From positions 1 through 23,153 of the forward strand of contig CBDBZN010000030.1 in the NCBI GenBank assembly GCA_965213575.1: a DNA stretch of 23,153 bases. Reading direction: 5' to 3'. Position numbers and translations under genes: made by a program. Below, in pieces: positions 1 through 9,746 of the stretch. The DNA comes from JAUHXS01 sp965213575. Its GTDB lineage: Bacteria; Bacteroidota; Bacteroidia; Chitinophagales; JAUHXS01. The notes beneath the pieces are model-generated. The model was given only the letters and a program-made list of their open reading frames with translations. It searched no databases and was not told the origin of the DNA. Within the stretch, counting starts at the first letter, position 1. Each line of letters opens with the position of its first letter.

Positions 1-205
1 TATTCTTACTTCTTTATAAGTAGAATATGACCATGTGGATTGTAATGCAACCGATAACTTATTAGAAATAGAATTGATAGAGTCATTATGCTTTATAAAG
101 GGATAACATTATGTCCGTATTGTTCTAGAAGTAATTTTCTGCTTCTACAACCGTATCTTCGCCACCGGGTTGCTGATAATAATTATGTGCTTGAATGATG
201 TTCAC
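1..205 (-). CDS. GT4-type glycosyltransferase, N-terminal part (runs off window, frameshifted)
   Basis: Reading leftward from a GTG at 205 gives NIIQAHNYYQQPGGEDTVVE, the N-terminal signature of GT-B fold family 4 glycosyltransferases (short beta strand, then a GGEDTVV loop that contacts the acceptor/donor cleft). After about 25 residues the frame breaks near 150. Continuing in the neighbouring frame gives LLLEQYGHNV, the expected second strand, and a further break near 115 leads to KHNDSINSISNKLSVALQS, so two single-base corrections restore a normal GT4 start. The GTG overlaps the last base of the upstream polymerase stop codon (taGTG), which suggests translational coupling in one polysaccharide operon. 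The sugar specificity cannot be read. The catalytic C-terminal half lies outside the window. Confidence 0.72.
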
Positions 206-1346
206 TAGCTATGTACTGCTCTAGAAATGATGGCTGCTATTAACCAATGATATATAAATACTAATGTATTGTCTACTAATAAAACCGGGATACAAAATAG
301 AAATACTAATATTCCTAATGTATTTTGGGCATATAAATAATAAAATAAAAAAAAGAAGAATAATATACCAATTATTCCATAATCATATTGAATTTTCAGA
401 AAATCATTATGCGGATTAGTTGGCGTAGGGAAGCCTGCTGCCCAATTAACCGACTGATTTATAGTTAAAGACATATCGGACTGCCCGGCTCCGTGTCCTA
501 ATAAAAATGCCATAAATCCGTCTTCCCATAACTTTGGCCTTAATGCAAGAGTAGTTTCTTGACGTCCTTGTATCACACTTCCTATATTAACTTTTGTATC
601 TAATTCAAATAAATGCAACAAATAAGCTGATACTTCAACTAAGTAAAGGCCGATTGTATAAAATATTAAATAATAGCAGAATAATACTAGTCCATTCCAT
701 TTTTTAAAGTAAATAAGTTTTTAAACAACAAGTAAGCAAACAAAGCCGGTAGCAATCCTAAGAAGATGCTCCTTTTGCTAACGAGTAAGATTAGGATAAG
801 AGAAAAAAATAAATACAAATAGCTTCTTTTATATAAAAAATAAATAAAAAACATACCTGTAAATACTCCTGCTCCCCATTCATTAGAGCTATTAAATCCG
901 GTTAACAGATTGATTGATAAATTTAGGTGGGGAATAACGGCTATACCAACCCATGAAAAATAAGCAATCACACTAGTCCAGAATAAAAATTTTATTTCTA
1001 TTTCACTAAATTTCAACTTATGAATAAAGATTATCAATGGACTGCAAATAACGATCACATCTCGCACGTAAACATTTGTATATATATCATTAGATTGAAA
1101 CAGTAGTCCTAATGAGCATAGCCCCACATACACCAATAAACAAATAAGAAGTTTATAATTAATCCTTATATTATGCAATTGATTTTTATATATGATTTGG
1201 TTCGCATAATATAGCAATAGAAATAATACAGGTATAAAGTATTAAGTTTCGAGCTGTTAAATAAATTATAAATAATAAGGCTAGGGCCTAAGAGAAAAAA
1301 TGTTAAAAAGATAAGTAGGCCGTAGGTTTAAAGGTAAACTTTGCAT
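205..1346 (-). CDS. O-antigen polymerase/ligase-like membrane protein (frameshifted)
   Basis: Multi-span hydrophobic protein of about 380 residues when three frame breaks (near 1295, 1240 and 705) are bridged. The best start is the ATG at 1346, giving MQSLPLNLRPTYLFNIF. Hydrophobic segments fill the N-terminal two thirds. The C-terminal third carries LLGHGAGQSD, then NPHNDFLKIQYDYGIIGILF, which is the Wzy/WaaL-type pattern: a periplasmic loop with a conserved His-Asn followed by Y-x-x-G-hydrophobic. Such proteins either polymerise lipid-linked repeat units or ligate them to lipid A core at the periplasmic face. Which of the two this is cannot be told from sequence. It sits between a GT2 upstream (24-nt gap) and a GT4 downstream (1-nt overlap), so it belongs to one leftward polysaccharide operon. 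The break at 1295 is a surplus T in a T-run on the coding strand; the one at 705 lies in an A-run. Confidence 0.72.
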
Positions 1347-1369
1347 TTACAATGTCGCTATTAATTATA

Positions 1370-2189
1370 TTATTTTGTTTTCTTAACGGGTGAAAACCTT
1401 CGGTAGAATTTGACGATAAAATCTAATTTCAATTTATGTAATACTTTGGCGGTAGAAATACTAATAATCTGTTTAAGATACCATAAATGATTTATGAAGT
1501 ACTATCCAGATGATCATTTTTGGCCATTTTAGTTTCTTTACAGCTTTTCCAGCCAGTTGATATCACCTGTGCCACCTTTTCTCATGTTAGTTAAAACAGT
1601 ATTTAGGTAAGTGAGTTTTGCCCCTTTTATTGCAAATCTTAATAACAGTTCATAATCCATAGCATATTTATAAGCTATGTTGTAAATACCATATTTAACA
1701 TAAGCCTCTTTTTTTAAAAAAGGTTGCCGGATGATTTATAGTCATTTCATATTTTAGTAACGCATGGATTAGCAAAACACATATAATCCTTCTGTTCATT
1801 TGCCCAATATTGAATATTGCCATATAAAATATCATACGCACCAATATTATCTACCACTTTTTGAATCGTATCTAATTCATACCAATCGTCTGCATTTAAA
1901 ATGCCAATAATATCACCTTTGCAGCTTGAATTCCTTTGTTAAACGCATCCGCTATACCTTTATCGGGTTCGCTACTCCAATAAGTTACAATTGAATTATA
2001 CTGTTTTATAACATCAACAGTTCCATCAGTTGAGGCGCCATCTATTATAATATATTCTATATTTGAATATGATTGATTGATAACACTTTCTATCGTTTGC
2101 TGAATATGAGAAACTCCATTAAATACAATTGTAACAATGCTTACTAGAGGATGAGGCGAGATAATTTGTTTATTATTACCTTTACACAC
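1370..2189 (-). CDS. GT2 family glycosyltransferase (WcaA/WcaE-like, frameshifted)
   Basis: N-terminal GT-A nucleotide-binding fold: LVSIVTIVFNGVSHIQQTIE, then IIIDGASTDGTVDVIKQY, typical of inverting GT2 enzymes that move a sugar from a UDP/GDP donor to a lipid-linked acceptor. The first frame ends at about 1925. Adding one A in the coding-strand run restores GDIIGILNADDWYELDTIQK, where NADD is the metal/nucleotide DXD motif. Further downstream, YAMDYELLLRFAIKGAKLTY and RKGGTGDINWLEKL are recognisable C-terminal acceptor-side pieces, and the protein ends LDFIVKFYRRFSPVKKTK. At least two more breaks lie between 1500 and 1760. The start is probably the GTG at 2189, since no ATG is available nearby. 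Donor and acceptor are unknown. Confidence 0.78.
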
Positions 2190-2405
2190 AAGAAATTAAT
2201 TATTTGCTTAAATACTATAATTTAACAAATATATAGTTAATTATAGTATAACCTTATTCTCCATAATGTATTAATTCCAATAATTAAAAGCTATTAAGAA
2301 TTTTGATACTTTATATTATAGATGGATTATATTTGCTAAAAATTTATTTTCCTTTACAAAAATAATTGATAACTCCTGCCTGATATTCAAAAGATTATTT
2401 AAATT
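2190..2405. other. Divergent intergenic region between the two polysaccharide arms
   Basis: About 216 bp, very AT-rich, separating the leftward GT2 from the rightward flippase. It must hold promoters for both arms. I do not find a convincing TTG-N19-TAnnTTTG match or a strong hairpin in it, and no plausible coding frame. Confidence 0.5.
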
Positions 2406-3706
2406 TTGATTGAAAAAAATAAGCTTGTAAAAAATATGACTTGGAATGTGCTAGGTAATTTAGCACAAAAAGTCATAAATCCAATTTTTCAAATTTTTAT
2501 TGCTCGACTACTTCTACCAGAAGAATACGGGATATTCGCTATAGCATTATCCACTATCGCATTCTTTGATGTTTTTAGAGAGCTTGGTTTAACTCAATCA
2601 ATAATTGTACAGCAAGATGAAAAAGTTATAGAAAAAATTAGATTACAGTTTACTGTTCAATTATTTGCTGGTGTAGTGTATTATCTTATCCTAATAGCGA
2701 TTACACCTCTATTGATTCAGTTCTTTAATATACCAGACCTTAAAATTATTTTACCATTAATTGGGATATTGTTTTTTATTAATTCATTTATTGATCCTAT
2801 ATTAACATATTACATGAAAACTAATAACTTCAAAACTATTGCTCTTAGGCAGGGATTTGGAGCAATTACTATGGGAAGCGTTGGGTTATCTTTAGCGTAT
2901 TTAGGATATGGCGTTTATGCATTAGTAATTAGTATGCTTTTAGCACAAATGGTTATCGCTATTTATCTCAATATAAGTTTTGAGCATAATCTTAAGATTA
3001 GATGGAGAAAAAATGATTTTTTTCAACTATTTGTTCTTGGAAAACAGCTAATTATACAAAACTTTGCAGGTTGTTTGATAGGACAGGGTGATTCATTTAT
3101 ATTGGGTAAAAACTAGGAACTGTACAAGTCGGTTTATATACTATGGCTAATAGCTTAATCCACTTAGGTCCAAGAACAATTATGCCGCAAATTCATCAAG
3201 TTTTATTTTCAGATTTAGTTATAAATATTGGTGTAAAAGGGTATTTTGAAAAAAGATATTATCAAGTAATTCATTATTCTGCAATACTTCTTTTTTTTTA
3301 TAGTTTTGCTACATATTACTTAGCTCCATTAATTATTCCAATTGTAATGGGGGACGAGTGGATAAATATTGTTCCAATCTTTCAACTATTTTGTGCTTTA
3401 GTAATTTTAAATTATATCACAGTTATTAATAACGAAATGGCTAAAATATTAGGATTTGCTTATATCTATTCTAGATATGTAGTTATCAGATCAGTTCTAA
3501 CAATTTTAATTATATTATTAGCATCTACATATTCATTAAAAATGGTTGTTATTGCATTAATTATTTTAAACTTACTAGTTGTAATTGTTGATGATATCAT
3601 TTTTTTTAAAAACCAAGAAGAGATTATATTTAAAAGTTCTAGATTATGTATACATATAGCATGTTGGGTATGGGCACTATTTGTTATAAGTAATTCATTA
3701 TTTTAA
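2406..3706 (+). CDS. Wzx/PST-type lipopolysaccharide flippase (one frameshift)
   Basis: About 433 residues once a single break at about 3112 is bridged. N-terminal NMTWNVLGNLAQKVINPIFQ and FIARLLLPEEYGIFAIALST are the usual first two helices of the polysaccharide transporter (PST/MOP) superfamily. About ten to twelve hydrophobic segments follow, including a GQGDSFILGK loop and, after the break, LGTVQVGLYTMANSLIHLGP. These proteins flip undecaprenyl-linked oligosaccharide repeat units across the inner membrane. The break lies in a short A-run: one extra A turns the premature TAG into KLGTVQVG. The start shown is a TTG at 2406. ATG at 2436 is an in-frame alternative but would trim the conserved first helix. 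First gene of the rightward arm, followed 46 nt later by FkbM. Confidence 0.82.
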
Positions 3707-3752
3707 ATAGAATAAACTGTATAATATTGATTTAAAGATTATCTAACTTAAT

Positions 3753-4417
3753 ATGTTTATGATAGAAAAAATTAAAAAATTATTTAGTAAAAGCCAGAAT
3801 TTAAAGAAAGAAATTAAACAGTTACTACCTGAATACCCAGTTAATGTTGAAGCTGGGGCACATATAGGTCATGATACCTCAGAGATGGCCTATATTTTTA
3901 AAAATGCTACAATTCATGCATTCGAACCAGTTCCCAGTATATATTATCAATTAAAACAAAATACAAAAAAATATAAAAATGTAAATACTTATCCATTGGC
4001 ATTAAGTTATAAAAATGGAATAGCAAAAATTCATGTAAGTTCTGGGCAATCGGATGGATCTAGCTCTTTATTAATGCCTAAAGAACATTTAAAGCACCAT
4101 CCAAAAGTTATTTTTGATAAAATATTAGAAATTCAAACTATCACTTTAGATAATTGGGCTTTAGAAAATAATATATCATCAATTGATTTTTTATGGTTAG
4201 ATATGCAAGGTGCTGAATTATCAATGCTAAAATCCTCCATGATATGTTAAAAAAAATATCTATCATATATATGGAAATGAGTCTCGTTGAAATATATTTA
4301 GGTGCACCATTATATGAGGAAGTTAGAACGTGGATGAAAGAAAAAGGGTTTGAAGTTAAAAAAGAATATTTAGAGTGGGAAGATATGGGAAATATACTTT
4401 TTATAAAGTCTAGATAA
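3753..4417 (+). CDS. FkbM family SAM-dependent methyltransferase (one frameshift)
   Basis: Class I methyltransferase of about 221 residues. VNVEAGAHIGHDTSEMAYIF is the glycine-containing SAM-binding motif I in its FkbM form, IHAFEPVPSIYYQLKQN is motif II with the acidic ribose-binding residue, and SIDFLWLDMQGAELSMLK is the FkbM-typical D-x-Q/E-G-x-E block. The frame breaks just after LKSS (about 4235). Adding one base restores HDMLKKISIIYMEMSLVEIY and the closing EWEDMGNILFIKSR before TAA at 4415-4417. FkbM enzymes in polysaccharide clusters usually O-methylate sugars of the growing glycan. It lies between the flippase and a GT2, consistent with that role. A second in-frame ATG is at 3759. 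Confidence 0.82.
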
Positions 4418-4428
4418 TATATAGTAAT

Positions 4429-5234
4429 ATGGCAGGAATTAGTTTGGTCATCAATACTTTGAATGAAGAGGTTCATATAGCAGATTGCATTAAAAGTGCT
4501 CAGGGAATTGCAGATGAAATCATTATATGTGATATGTTTAGTGAAGATAGAACAGTGGAGATTGCTAAAGAGTTTGGTGCAACTGTTATTTTCCATGAAA
4601 AAGTGGGATTTGTTGAACCGGCTCGATATTTTGCCATTAGTAAAGCTAGTAGAAAATGGGTATTAGTTCTGGATGCGGATGAGCGATTAACAGAAAAGTT
4701 AGCTAATAAACTCTTAGAATTAACTATAACAGATAAATATGACTTAATAAAATTCGGAAGCTTATACAACTATTTTGGTGGATATGTCAAATATGGAGGT
4801 TTTTATCATCAAAATTGGCCAAGGTTTTTTAAAAAATCACAATATTTGAAAACTTATGATGAAGAAGAAGAAATGATTCATCTTAATTTTAATAATTTGG
4901 CATTAAATACAAAAAAAAACAAATTACACTTCCCAAAGACTATTTTATATATCACGAAGCATATCCTACAATAGAAAAATATGTACAAAAAACAATTGGT
5001 AAATATGCTAGGATCGAAGCTGAAGAAAAGTTTAAAAAAGGAAAAAGATTTAACCTTTTAAAAATGATTTTTTTACCTTTTAGAGAGTTTTTGGTGAGAT
5101 TTTTTCTTAAAAGTGGTTGGAAAGATGGGATTAGGGGGTTTGTGCTCTGTATACTATATTCAACATTTCAATTTGTGTTGCACGCAAATCTATGGTACTT
5201 ACAAAAAGTGGATATTAAAAAAATAACTAATTAA
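4429..5234 (+). CDS. WaaE/KdtX-like GT2 glycosyltransferase (frameshifted)
   Basis: About 268 residues after one correction. SLVINTLNEEVHIADCIKSA and ADEIIICDMFSEDRTVEIAK are the GT-A nucleotide-binding half; WVLVLDADERLTEKL holds the DADE metal-binding motif characteristic of the WaaE/KdtX branch that acts on LPS core or similar acceptors. The middle YFGGYVKYGGFYHQNWPRFF is the acceptor-side signature of that branch. The frame breaks in a run of nine A at about 4912-4920. The neighbouring frame resumes at QITLPKDYFIYHEAYPTIEK and carries the amphipathic, membrane-facing C-terminus LLKMIFLPFREFLVRFFLKS to TAA at 5232-5234. The 3' end overlaps the 3' end of the opposing epimerase gene by 8 nt. 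It starts 11 nt after FkbM, so same transcript. Confidence 0.82.
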
Positions 5235-6204
5235 TAGAAACCGTTAGCCTCTCCAATCCCTCCTTCACACTCACCTCCGGCTTATACCCCAACAACACTT
5301 TTGCCTTTTCTATCGAAGCCAAAGAATGTTTTACATCACCTTTTCTTTCAGGGATGTATTGCGGTTGAATATTGCCGATTGCTTCATCTTTTTGAGATAA
5401 ATACTTTTTCAATAAATTAAAAAGCTCATTGACCGTAGTATTTTTTCCATAAGCAACATTGTATATTTTATTCAAAGCCTTCGGATTATCTGTGGTTGCT
5501 GCGAGTTGGTTGATTTGAATAACGTTTTCAATATAGGTAAAATCTCTCGATTGGGTGCCATCTCCATGAATAGTTGGTGATTGATGATTTTTAAGTGCCT
5601 CAACAAATTTAGGAATAGCTGCAGCGTAAGGGCCATCGGGAGATTGTCCCGGCCCGAATACATTAAAATATCTTAACCCTATTGTTTCCATCCCGTATAG
5701 CTTTGAAAATACTTTTGCATATAATTCATTTACGTATTTTGTAACCGCATATGGGGAGAGGGGAGAGCCAATATTTTCTTCCAGCTTAGGTAAAGCCGGA
5801 TGATCTCCATAAGTAGACGAACTGCAAGCATAAACAAATCTTTTTACGGAAGACTCTTTAGTTGCGACAAGCATATTTAAAAACCCGTCAATATTAACTG
5901 AGTTAGTATTGATAGGATCGTCTATAGAGCGTGGTACTGATCCTAATGCCGCTTGATGTAACACAAAATTAACTTCTTTTACTGCTTTTCTACAATCTTC
6001 TATTTTTCGAATGTCTCCTTCTAATAATTGGAAATTATCATTGCTCAGTAGTTTCTCCACATTCTCTTTGTTGCCAGTAGAAAAATTGTCTAAGCATACA
6101 ACTTTGTTATTTTGCTGAATAAGCCGCTTACACAAATTTGAGCCAATAAATCCTGCCCCGCCGGTTACCAATACAGAAGAATTTTCTAAAATTCTTTTTT
6201 GCAA
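5227..6204 (-). CDS. wbpP: WbpP-like UDP-N-acetylhexosamine 4-epimerase (extended SDR)
   Basis: Intact 325-residue extended SDR. SVLVTGGAGFIGSNLCKRLI carries the NAD-binding GGxGxxG. LHQAALGSVPRSIDDPINTN is the signature of the WbpP/TviC/Gne group, which interconverts UDP-GlcNAc and UDP-GalNAc (or the uronic acid forms) at C4. CSSSTYGDHPALPKLEEN provides the catalytic Ser, YAVTKYVNE the YxxxK, and LRYFNVFGPGQSPDGPYAAA the substrate loop. This would supply an activated sugar for the adjacent polysaccharide locus, although the gene points the other way and follows tilS by 42 nt on the same strand. No ATG lies upstream in frame (the frame is open back to a TGA near 6256), so the TTG at 6204 is taken as start. 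Exact substrate not determined. Confidence 0.82.
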   Translation of the reverse strand: MQKRILENSSVLVTGGAGFIGSNLCKRLIQQNNKVVCLDNFSTGNKENVEKLLSNDNFQLLEGDIRKIEDCRKAVKEVNFVLHQAALGSVPRSIDDPINTNSVNIDGFLNMLVATKESSVKRFVYACSSSTYGDHPALPKLEENIGSPLSPYAVTKYVNELYAKVFSKLYGMETIGLRYFNVFGPGQSPDGPYAAAIPKFVEALKNHQSPTIHGDGTQSRDFTYIENVIQINQLAATTDNPKALNKIYNVAYGKNTTVNELFNLLKKYLSQKDEAIGNIQPQYIPERKGDVKHSLASIEKAKVLLGYKPEVSVKEGLERLTVSIN

Positions 6205-6246
6205 AATTAATAGTGTTGTTCTAGTTGCTAAAATAATAGAAGTTAA

Positions 6247-7585
6247 TCAGTCAAGCGATTTTTTTAAAATTATCTTATAAACATGCCTTGTTTGCTCTGT
6301 TATTCTATATCGATGATCAATTCGGTAACCAACTACCCACACAATCTTTTCGCCAGACAGGAGAACCCAAGCATTTTCTTTTTCGTATGCAGAAAGTTTT
6401 TGGTCATTAAAAAATTTCTTAAGCTTTTTCTTTTTATTTAAACCTAGTGGATAAAAATAAATCTCCCGGCATCCATTTTCTTAATGTTAAAGGGAACTCC
6501 AATTTGTCGAAGTTGATGAATGCAATTGAAGGATCATTATTAATTTTAACTTTTTTTGGGTGCTTTAAATTTTGAATTTTGAATTTTAAATTTTGAATGA
6601 TAACAGAAGTGTTTGATTTCCTAATAATTGTTTGACTAGTATCATTGTTAGAAAATGGAGTAATAACTAAAAACTTTCTATCTTTTAAAAGCCGATAATC
6701 GGCAGATAAAAATTCTTTGCTTTCAGTATTGTTAAATGTTTTAAATAAATCATTAATTTGCTCATTATTATAATCGTAAGGAGATAATAATTCATAAAGT
6801 ATATGCTGAGCATTTTCTAATTTTTGGAGTTTCCTTAAAGAAATCCATATCTCTTCGCCTCTGTATTCAAACAAGTCTTTTTTGTAATTCTTTAGCTGAA
6901 TATTATAAATTTCCTTCGTTATATTTAGATTAGAAATTGTTTGTTGAAAGCTATTTTCCAAATTTGGATTGATTTCCTTTAATACAGGTATCACAGCATG
7001 CCGTATCTTATTACGTTGGTATTTCGTTTGCTGGTTTGAGGTATCTTCCTGATAGATAAGATTATTGGTGAATGCATATTGTTCAATACTATCTTTAGTG
7101 GCAAAAAGCAACGGCCGCACAATAAAATTATTTTTACTCGGAATTCCACATAGGCCTTTTATACCTGTCTCTTTTATTAAATTTAAAAGAATGGTTTCTA
7201 TATTATCATTTAGGTGATGGGCAGTAGCTATAAAATGATATTTTTCTTGTTGTCTGATTTGCTCAAACCATTCGTACCTCAGTTCTCTGGCAGCCATTTG
7301 TATAGATATGCCTTTCTTTGCTGCATACTCCTGAGTTTCAAATTTGGTAGAGTAAAAAGGAACTTTATAAATTTTGGCTAATTTCTTGACAAATTCTTCA
7401 TCTGCATCAGCATCATTACCACGCAGCTTGAAATTACAGTGAGCAATTCCTGCTTTATAACCACATTTATAAAGTAGTTCCGTCAGTACAACAGAATCCA
7501 CACCGCCACTAACAGCTAACAGAAGACGATGATCTTTATTAAAAAGTTGGTATTGAGCAATATATTCTTGAAATTTTTCAATCAT
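6247..7585 (-). CDS. tilS: tRNA(Ile)-lysidine synthetase TilS (one C-terminal frameshift)
   Basis: Converts C34 of tRNA-Ile(CAU) to lysidine with ATP so that it reads AUA. The N-type PP-loop LLLAVSGGVDSVVLTELL is at residues ~21-38. GIAHCNFKLRGNDADADEEF and IATAHHLNDNIETILLNLIK are the conserved TilS blocks, and RPLLFATKDSIEQY with YQRNKIRHAVIPVLKEINP are the substrate-side blocks. The frame breaks at ~6455, just after RKWMPGDLF. Removing one T from a T-run restores YPLGLNKKKKLKKFFNDQKL and the C-terminal domain to TGA at 6247-6249, for a total of about 446 residues, normal for Bacteroidota. A 7-bp tandem repeat (6569-6596) encodes a low-complexity QNLKFKIQNLK stretch. Located 12 nt downstream of a TPR gene in the same direction. 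Essential in most bacteria, so a real truncation is unlikely. Confidence 0.92.
6569..6596. repeat. Four tandem copies of a 7-bp unit inside tilS
   Basis: Plus-strand ATTTTGA, ATTTTGA, ATTTTAA, ATTTTGA, back to back, followed by a partial fifth unit. It lies within the tilS frame and encodes a short Q/N/L/K-rich segment between the central and C-terminal domains. Because 7 is not a multiple of 3, gain or loss of one unit would shift the tilS frame. Confidence 0.85.
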
Positions 7586-7597
7586 CTAAATTTTCAA

Positions 7598-7921
7598 TTA
7601 TAGAAAGAGCTTCTTCTCTAATTCACGTTTGGTTTTTAATTCATGCTGTTCACTAGCACACTTGATTCCTGTAATATAAGTTTGCTTTGCCATTTCGACT
7701 TTATCTTGTTCTACATATACTTGTCCCAGCTGATAATAAGTTGGAAGATATGCAGGGTGGCTTTTTACAAGATTATATAAATATTTTTCTGCAGCCGTCA
7801 AATTACGTAATTTTATGTATTCCAATCCTATAGCGTAAGGAATGAATGGGTCATTACCCGATTCATCGAAAATATGTAGCAATTGACTTAATCTGTCCGG
7901 ATTCATATTAGGATTTAGCAT
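7598..7921 (-). CDS. Small tetratricopeptide-repeat protein
   Basis: 107 residues, cytoplasmic (no signal peptide or membrane span). It contains about two helix-turn-helix TPR units: PFIPYAIGLEYIKLRNLTAA and AYLPTYYQLGQVYVEQDKVE, with the small/large residue pattern and a trailing charged helix TKRELEKKLFL. TPRs mediate protein-protein contacts; no specific partner can be named. It starts at ATG 7921 (ATG at 7906 is an alternative) and ends 12 nt before tilS, so the two are probably co-transcribed. The start is 50 bp from the divergent etfB start. Confidence 0.8.
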   Translation of the reverse strand: MLNPNMNPDRLSQLLHIFDESGNDPFIPYAIGLEYIKLRNLTAAEKYLYNLVKSHPAYLPTYYQLGQVYVEQDKVEMAKQTYITGIKCASEQHELKTKRELEKKLFL

Positions 7922-7971
7922 AAATTTCCATAAATTTACAAGGGTTTAATTTAATAAAATAATTAACTAAT

Positions 7972-8715
7972 ATGAAGATTTTAGTTTGTATAAGTCAGGT
8001 TCCTGATACTACCACCAAGATTTATTTTACAGATAATAATACAAAATTTGATACGAATGGAGTTCAATTTATTGTAAATCCTTATGATGAATGGTATGCT
8101 TTAGTGAGGGCGTTAGAATTGAAAGAAACAAATCAGGGTACCGTTACGGTAATTAATGTTGGGCCTGCCAGTTATGAACAAACGATTAGGAAAGCATTGG
8201 CAATTGGGTGCAGACGAGGCTGTAAGAATAGATGCAGAACCCACTGATTCCTTTTATGTAGCTAACCAAATAGCCGAGTAACGCTAAAAAAGAATCTTTC
8301 GATCTTATTTTAGTTGGAAAAGAAACAATTGATTACAATGGGTCTGTAGTAGGAGGGATGATTGCAGAACTTTTAAATTTACCGTTTATTTCTAATCGCT
8401 AGTAAGTTAGATTTAAATGGCAACACAGCAACCTTTGAACGTGAAATTGAAGGTGGAAAAGAAATCCTTTCTGCTGACCTTCCTTTAGTAGTTAGCGCTC
8501 AAAAAGGTATGGCTGAGCAAAGAATTCCTAACATGAGAGGAATTATGGCTGCACGTACAAAGCCTTTAAAAGTTGAGCAGCCTGTAGATAGCTCAACTTA
8601 TACAGAGGTTGTATCTTATGAACTTCCTCCGCCAAAGGGAGATGTGAAGTTGATAGATCCCGATAATGTTGAAGAATTAGTAAGTTTACTTCATAATGAA
8701 GCTAAAGTAATTTAA
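7972..8715 (+). CDS. etfB: Electron transfer flavoprotein beta subunit (three frameshifts)
   Basis: EtfB pairs with EtfA to carry electrons from acyl-CoA and other FAD dehydrogenases towards the quinone pool; beta holds the AMP (or second FAD) and docks partners. The sequence MKILVCISQVPDTTTKIYFT and QFIVNPYDEWYALVRALELK is diagnostic. Three surplus single bases (about 8207 G, 8280 A, 8395 A) break the frame. Removing them gives a continuous 246-residue protein with AIGADEAVRIDAEPTDSFYV, FDLILVGKETIDYNGSVVGG (nucleotide-binding loop), LPLVVSAQKGMAEQRIPNMR and the closing VEELVSLLHNEAKVI. The length matches the family exactly after correction, so the indels look like sequence errors. It is followed 21 nt later by etfA. 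Confidence 0.92.
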
Positions 8716-8736
8716 AAGTAATATAAAATAGTTGAG

Positions 8737-9711
8737 ATGGCAGTACTAGTATACGCAGAACATTCTGAAGGGAGATTTAAAAAAAGCAGCACACGAAGCG
8801 GTTTTATACGGTAGTAAAGTAGCTCAAGAATTGGGCGTGGCTTTAACTGCAGTATCTATTGGCGAAGTCGGCGAGGATCAACTATCTTCTTTAGGAAAAT
8901 TTGGAGCAAAAAAAGTGTTGAATATAAAAGAATCAAGGCTAGATCATTTTGATTCTGGCGCTTATACAAAAGCATTAGTACAAGCTGCAGAAAGTGAAAA
9001 TGCTGATGTAATTATTATTTCTTATAATTATAGTGGTAAAGCCATTGCACCAAGATTATCTGTTAGGCTAAAGGCAGGCATTGTTCCCGGGAGCAGTTGC
9101 CTTACCGGATACAGCAAATGGCTTTATAGTAAAAAAGGGAGTGTTCTCCGGTAAGGCATTTGCAAATTATAAAATTACTACTGATAAAAAGATAGTGGCT
9201 TTATTGCCTAACTCTATTCCTGTTGAGGAAATGGAGGGTAGTGCTGAAGTAACTGATTTTACAGTAGATTTTTCTGATGATGATTTTAAAGTTACGGTCA
9301 AAGAAGTACATAAAAACTCCGGTAAAATACCATTAACTGAAGCTGAAATAGTAGTATCTGCTGGAAGAGGATTAAAAGGCCCTGAAAATTGGGGAATGAT
9401 CGAGGATTTAGCAGAAGCTTTAGGAGCAGGTACGGCAAGTTCAAGGCCGGTAGCAGATATGGGATGGAGGCCTCATGAAGAACATGTAGGACAAACCGGA
9501 ACCACAATCAGACCAAACTTGTATATTGCTATTGGTATTTCAGGGGGCAATTCAGCATTTGGCCGGAGTGAACGGAAGTAAAACTATCGTTGTTATCAAT
9601 AAAGATTCTGAAGCACCCTTTTTCAAGGCAGCTGATTATGGGATAGTAGGAGATGCTTTTGAGATAGTACCAAAATTGACGGAAGCAGTTAAAAAGTTTA
9701 AGGCTAATTAA
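8737..9711 (+). CDS. etfA: Electron transfer flavoprotein alpha subunit (three frameshifts)
   Basis: Start ATG 8737 gives MAVLVYAEHSEGRFKKAAHE. Three surplus bases (in the A-run at ~8780, a G-run at ~9090, a G-run at ~9545) interrupt an otherwise perfect 323-residue EtfA. The C-terminal FAD domain is unmistakable: VVSAGRGLKGPENWGMIEDL, then ASSRPVADMGWRPHEEHVGQ, the TGTTIRPNLYIAIGISGAIQ flavin loop, and KTIVVINKDSEAPFFKAADY. The conserved Arg, Ser and His contacts to FAD are all present. It forms a heterodimer with EtfB; the adjacent etfB-etfA order is standard. The mature protein is cytoplasmic. The dehydrogenase and ETF:quinone oxidoreductase partners are not in the window. Confidence 0.93.
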
Positions 9712-9746
9712 GCTGATTTTCTTATTATAATAAATAGAACTTATTT

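Noticed and set aside
2400..2408. TAAATTTTG as a -7 promoter box for the flippase gene
   Set aside because: Spacing between TA and TTTG is one base too long and it overlaps the likely start codon.
4141..4769. Minus-strand reading frames of 89-151 codons
   Set aside because: They are antisense to the FkbM and GT2 genes, whose conserved motifs are on the plus strand.
8200..8400. Programmed frameshifting in etfB
   Set aside because: Three separate surplus bases in ordinary contexts, none with a slippery site plus structure; etfA shows the same error type.
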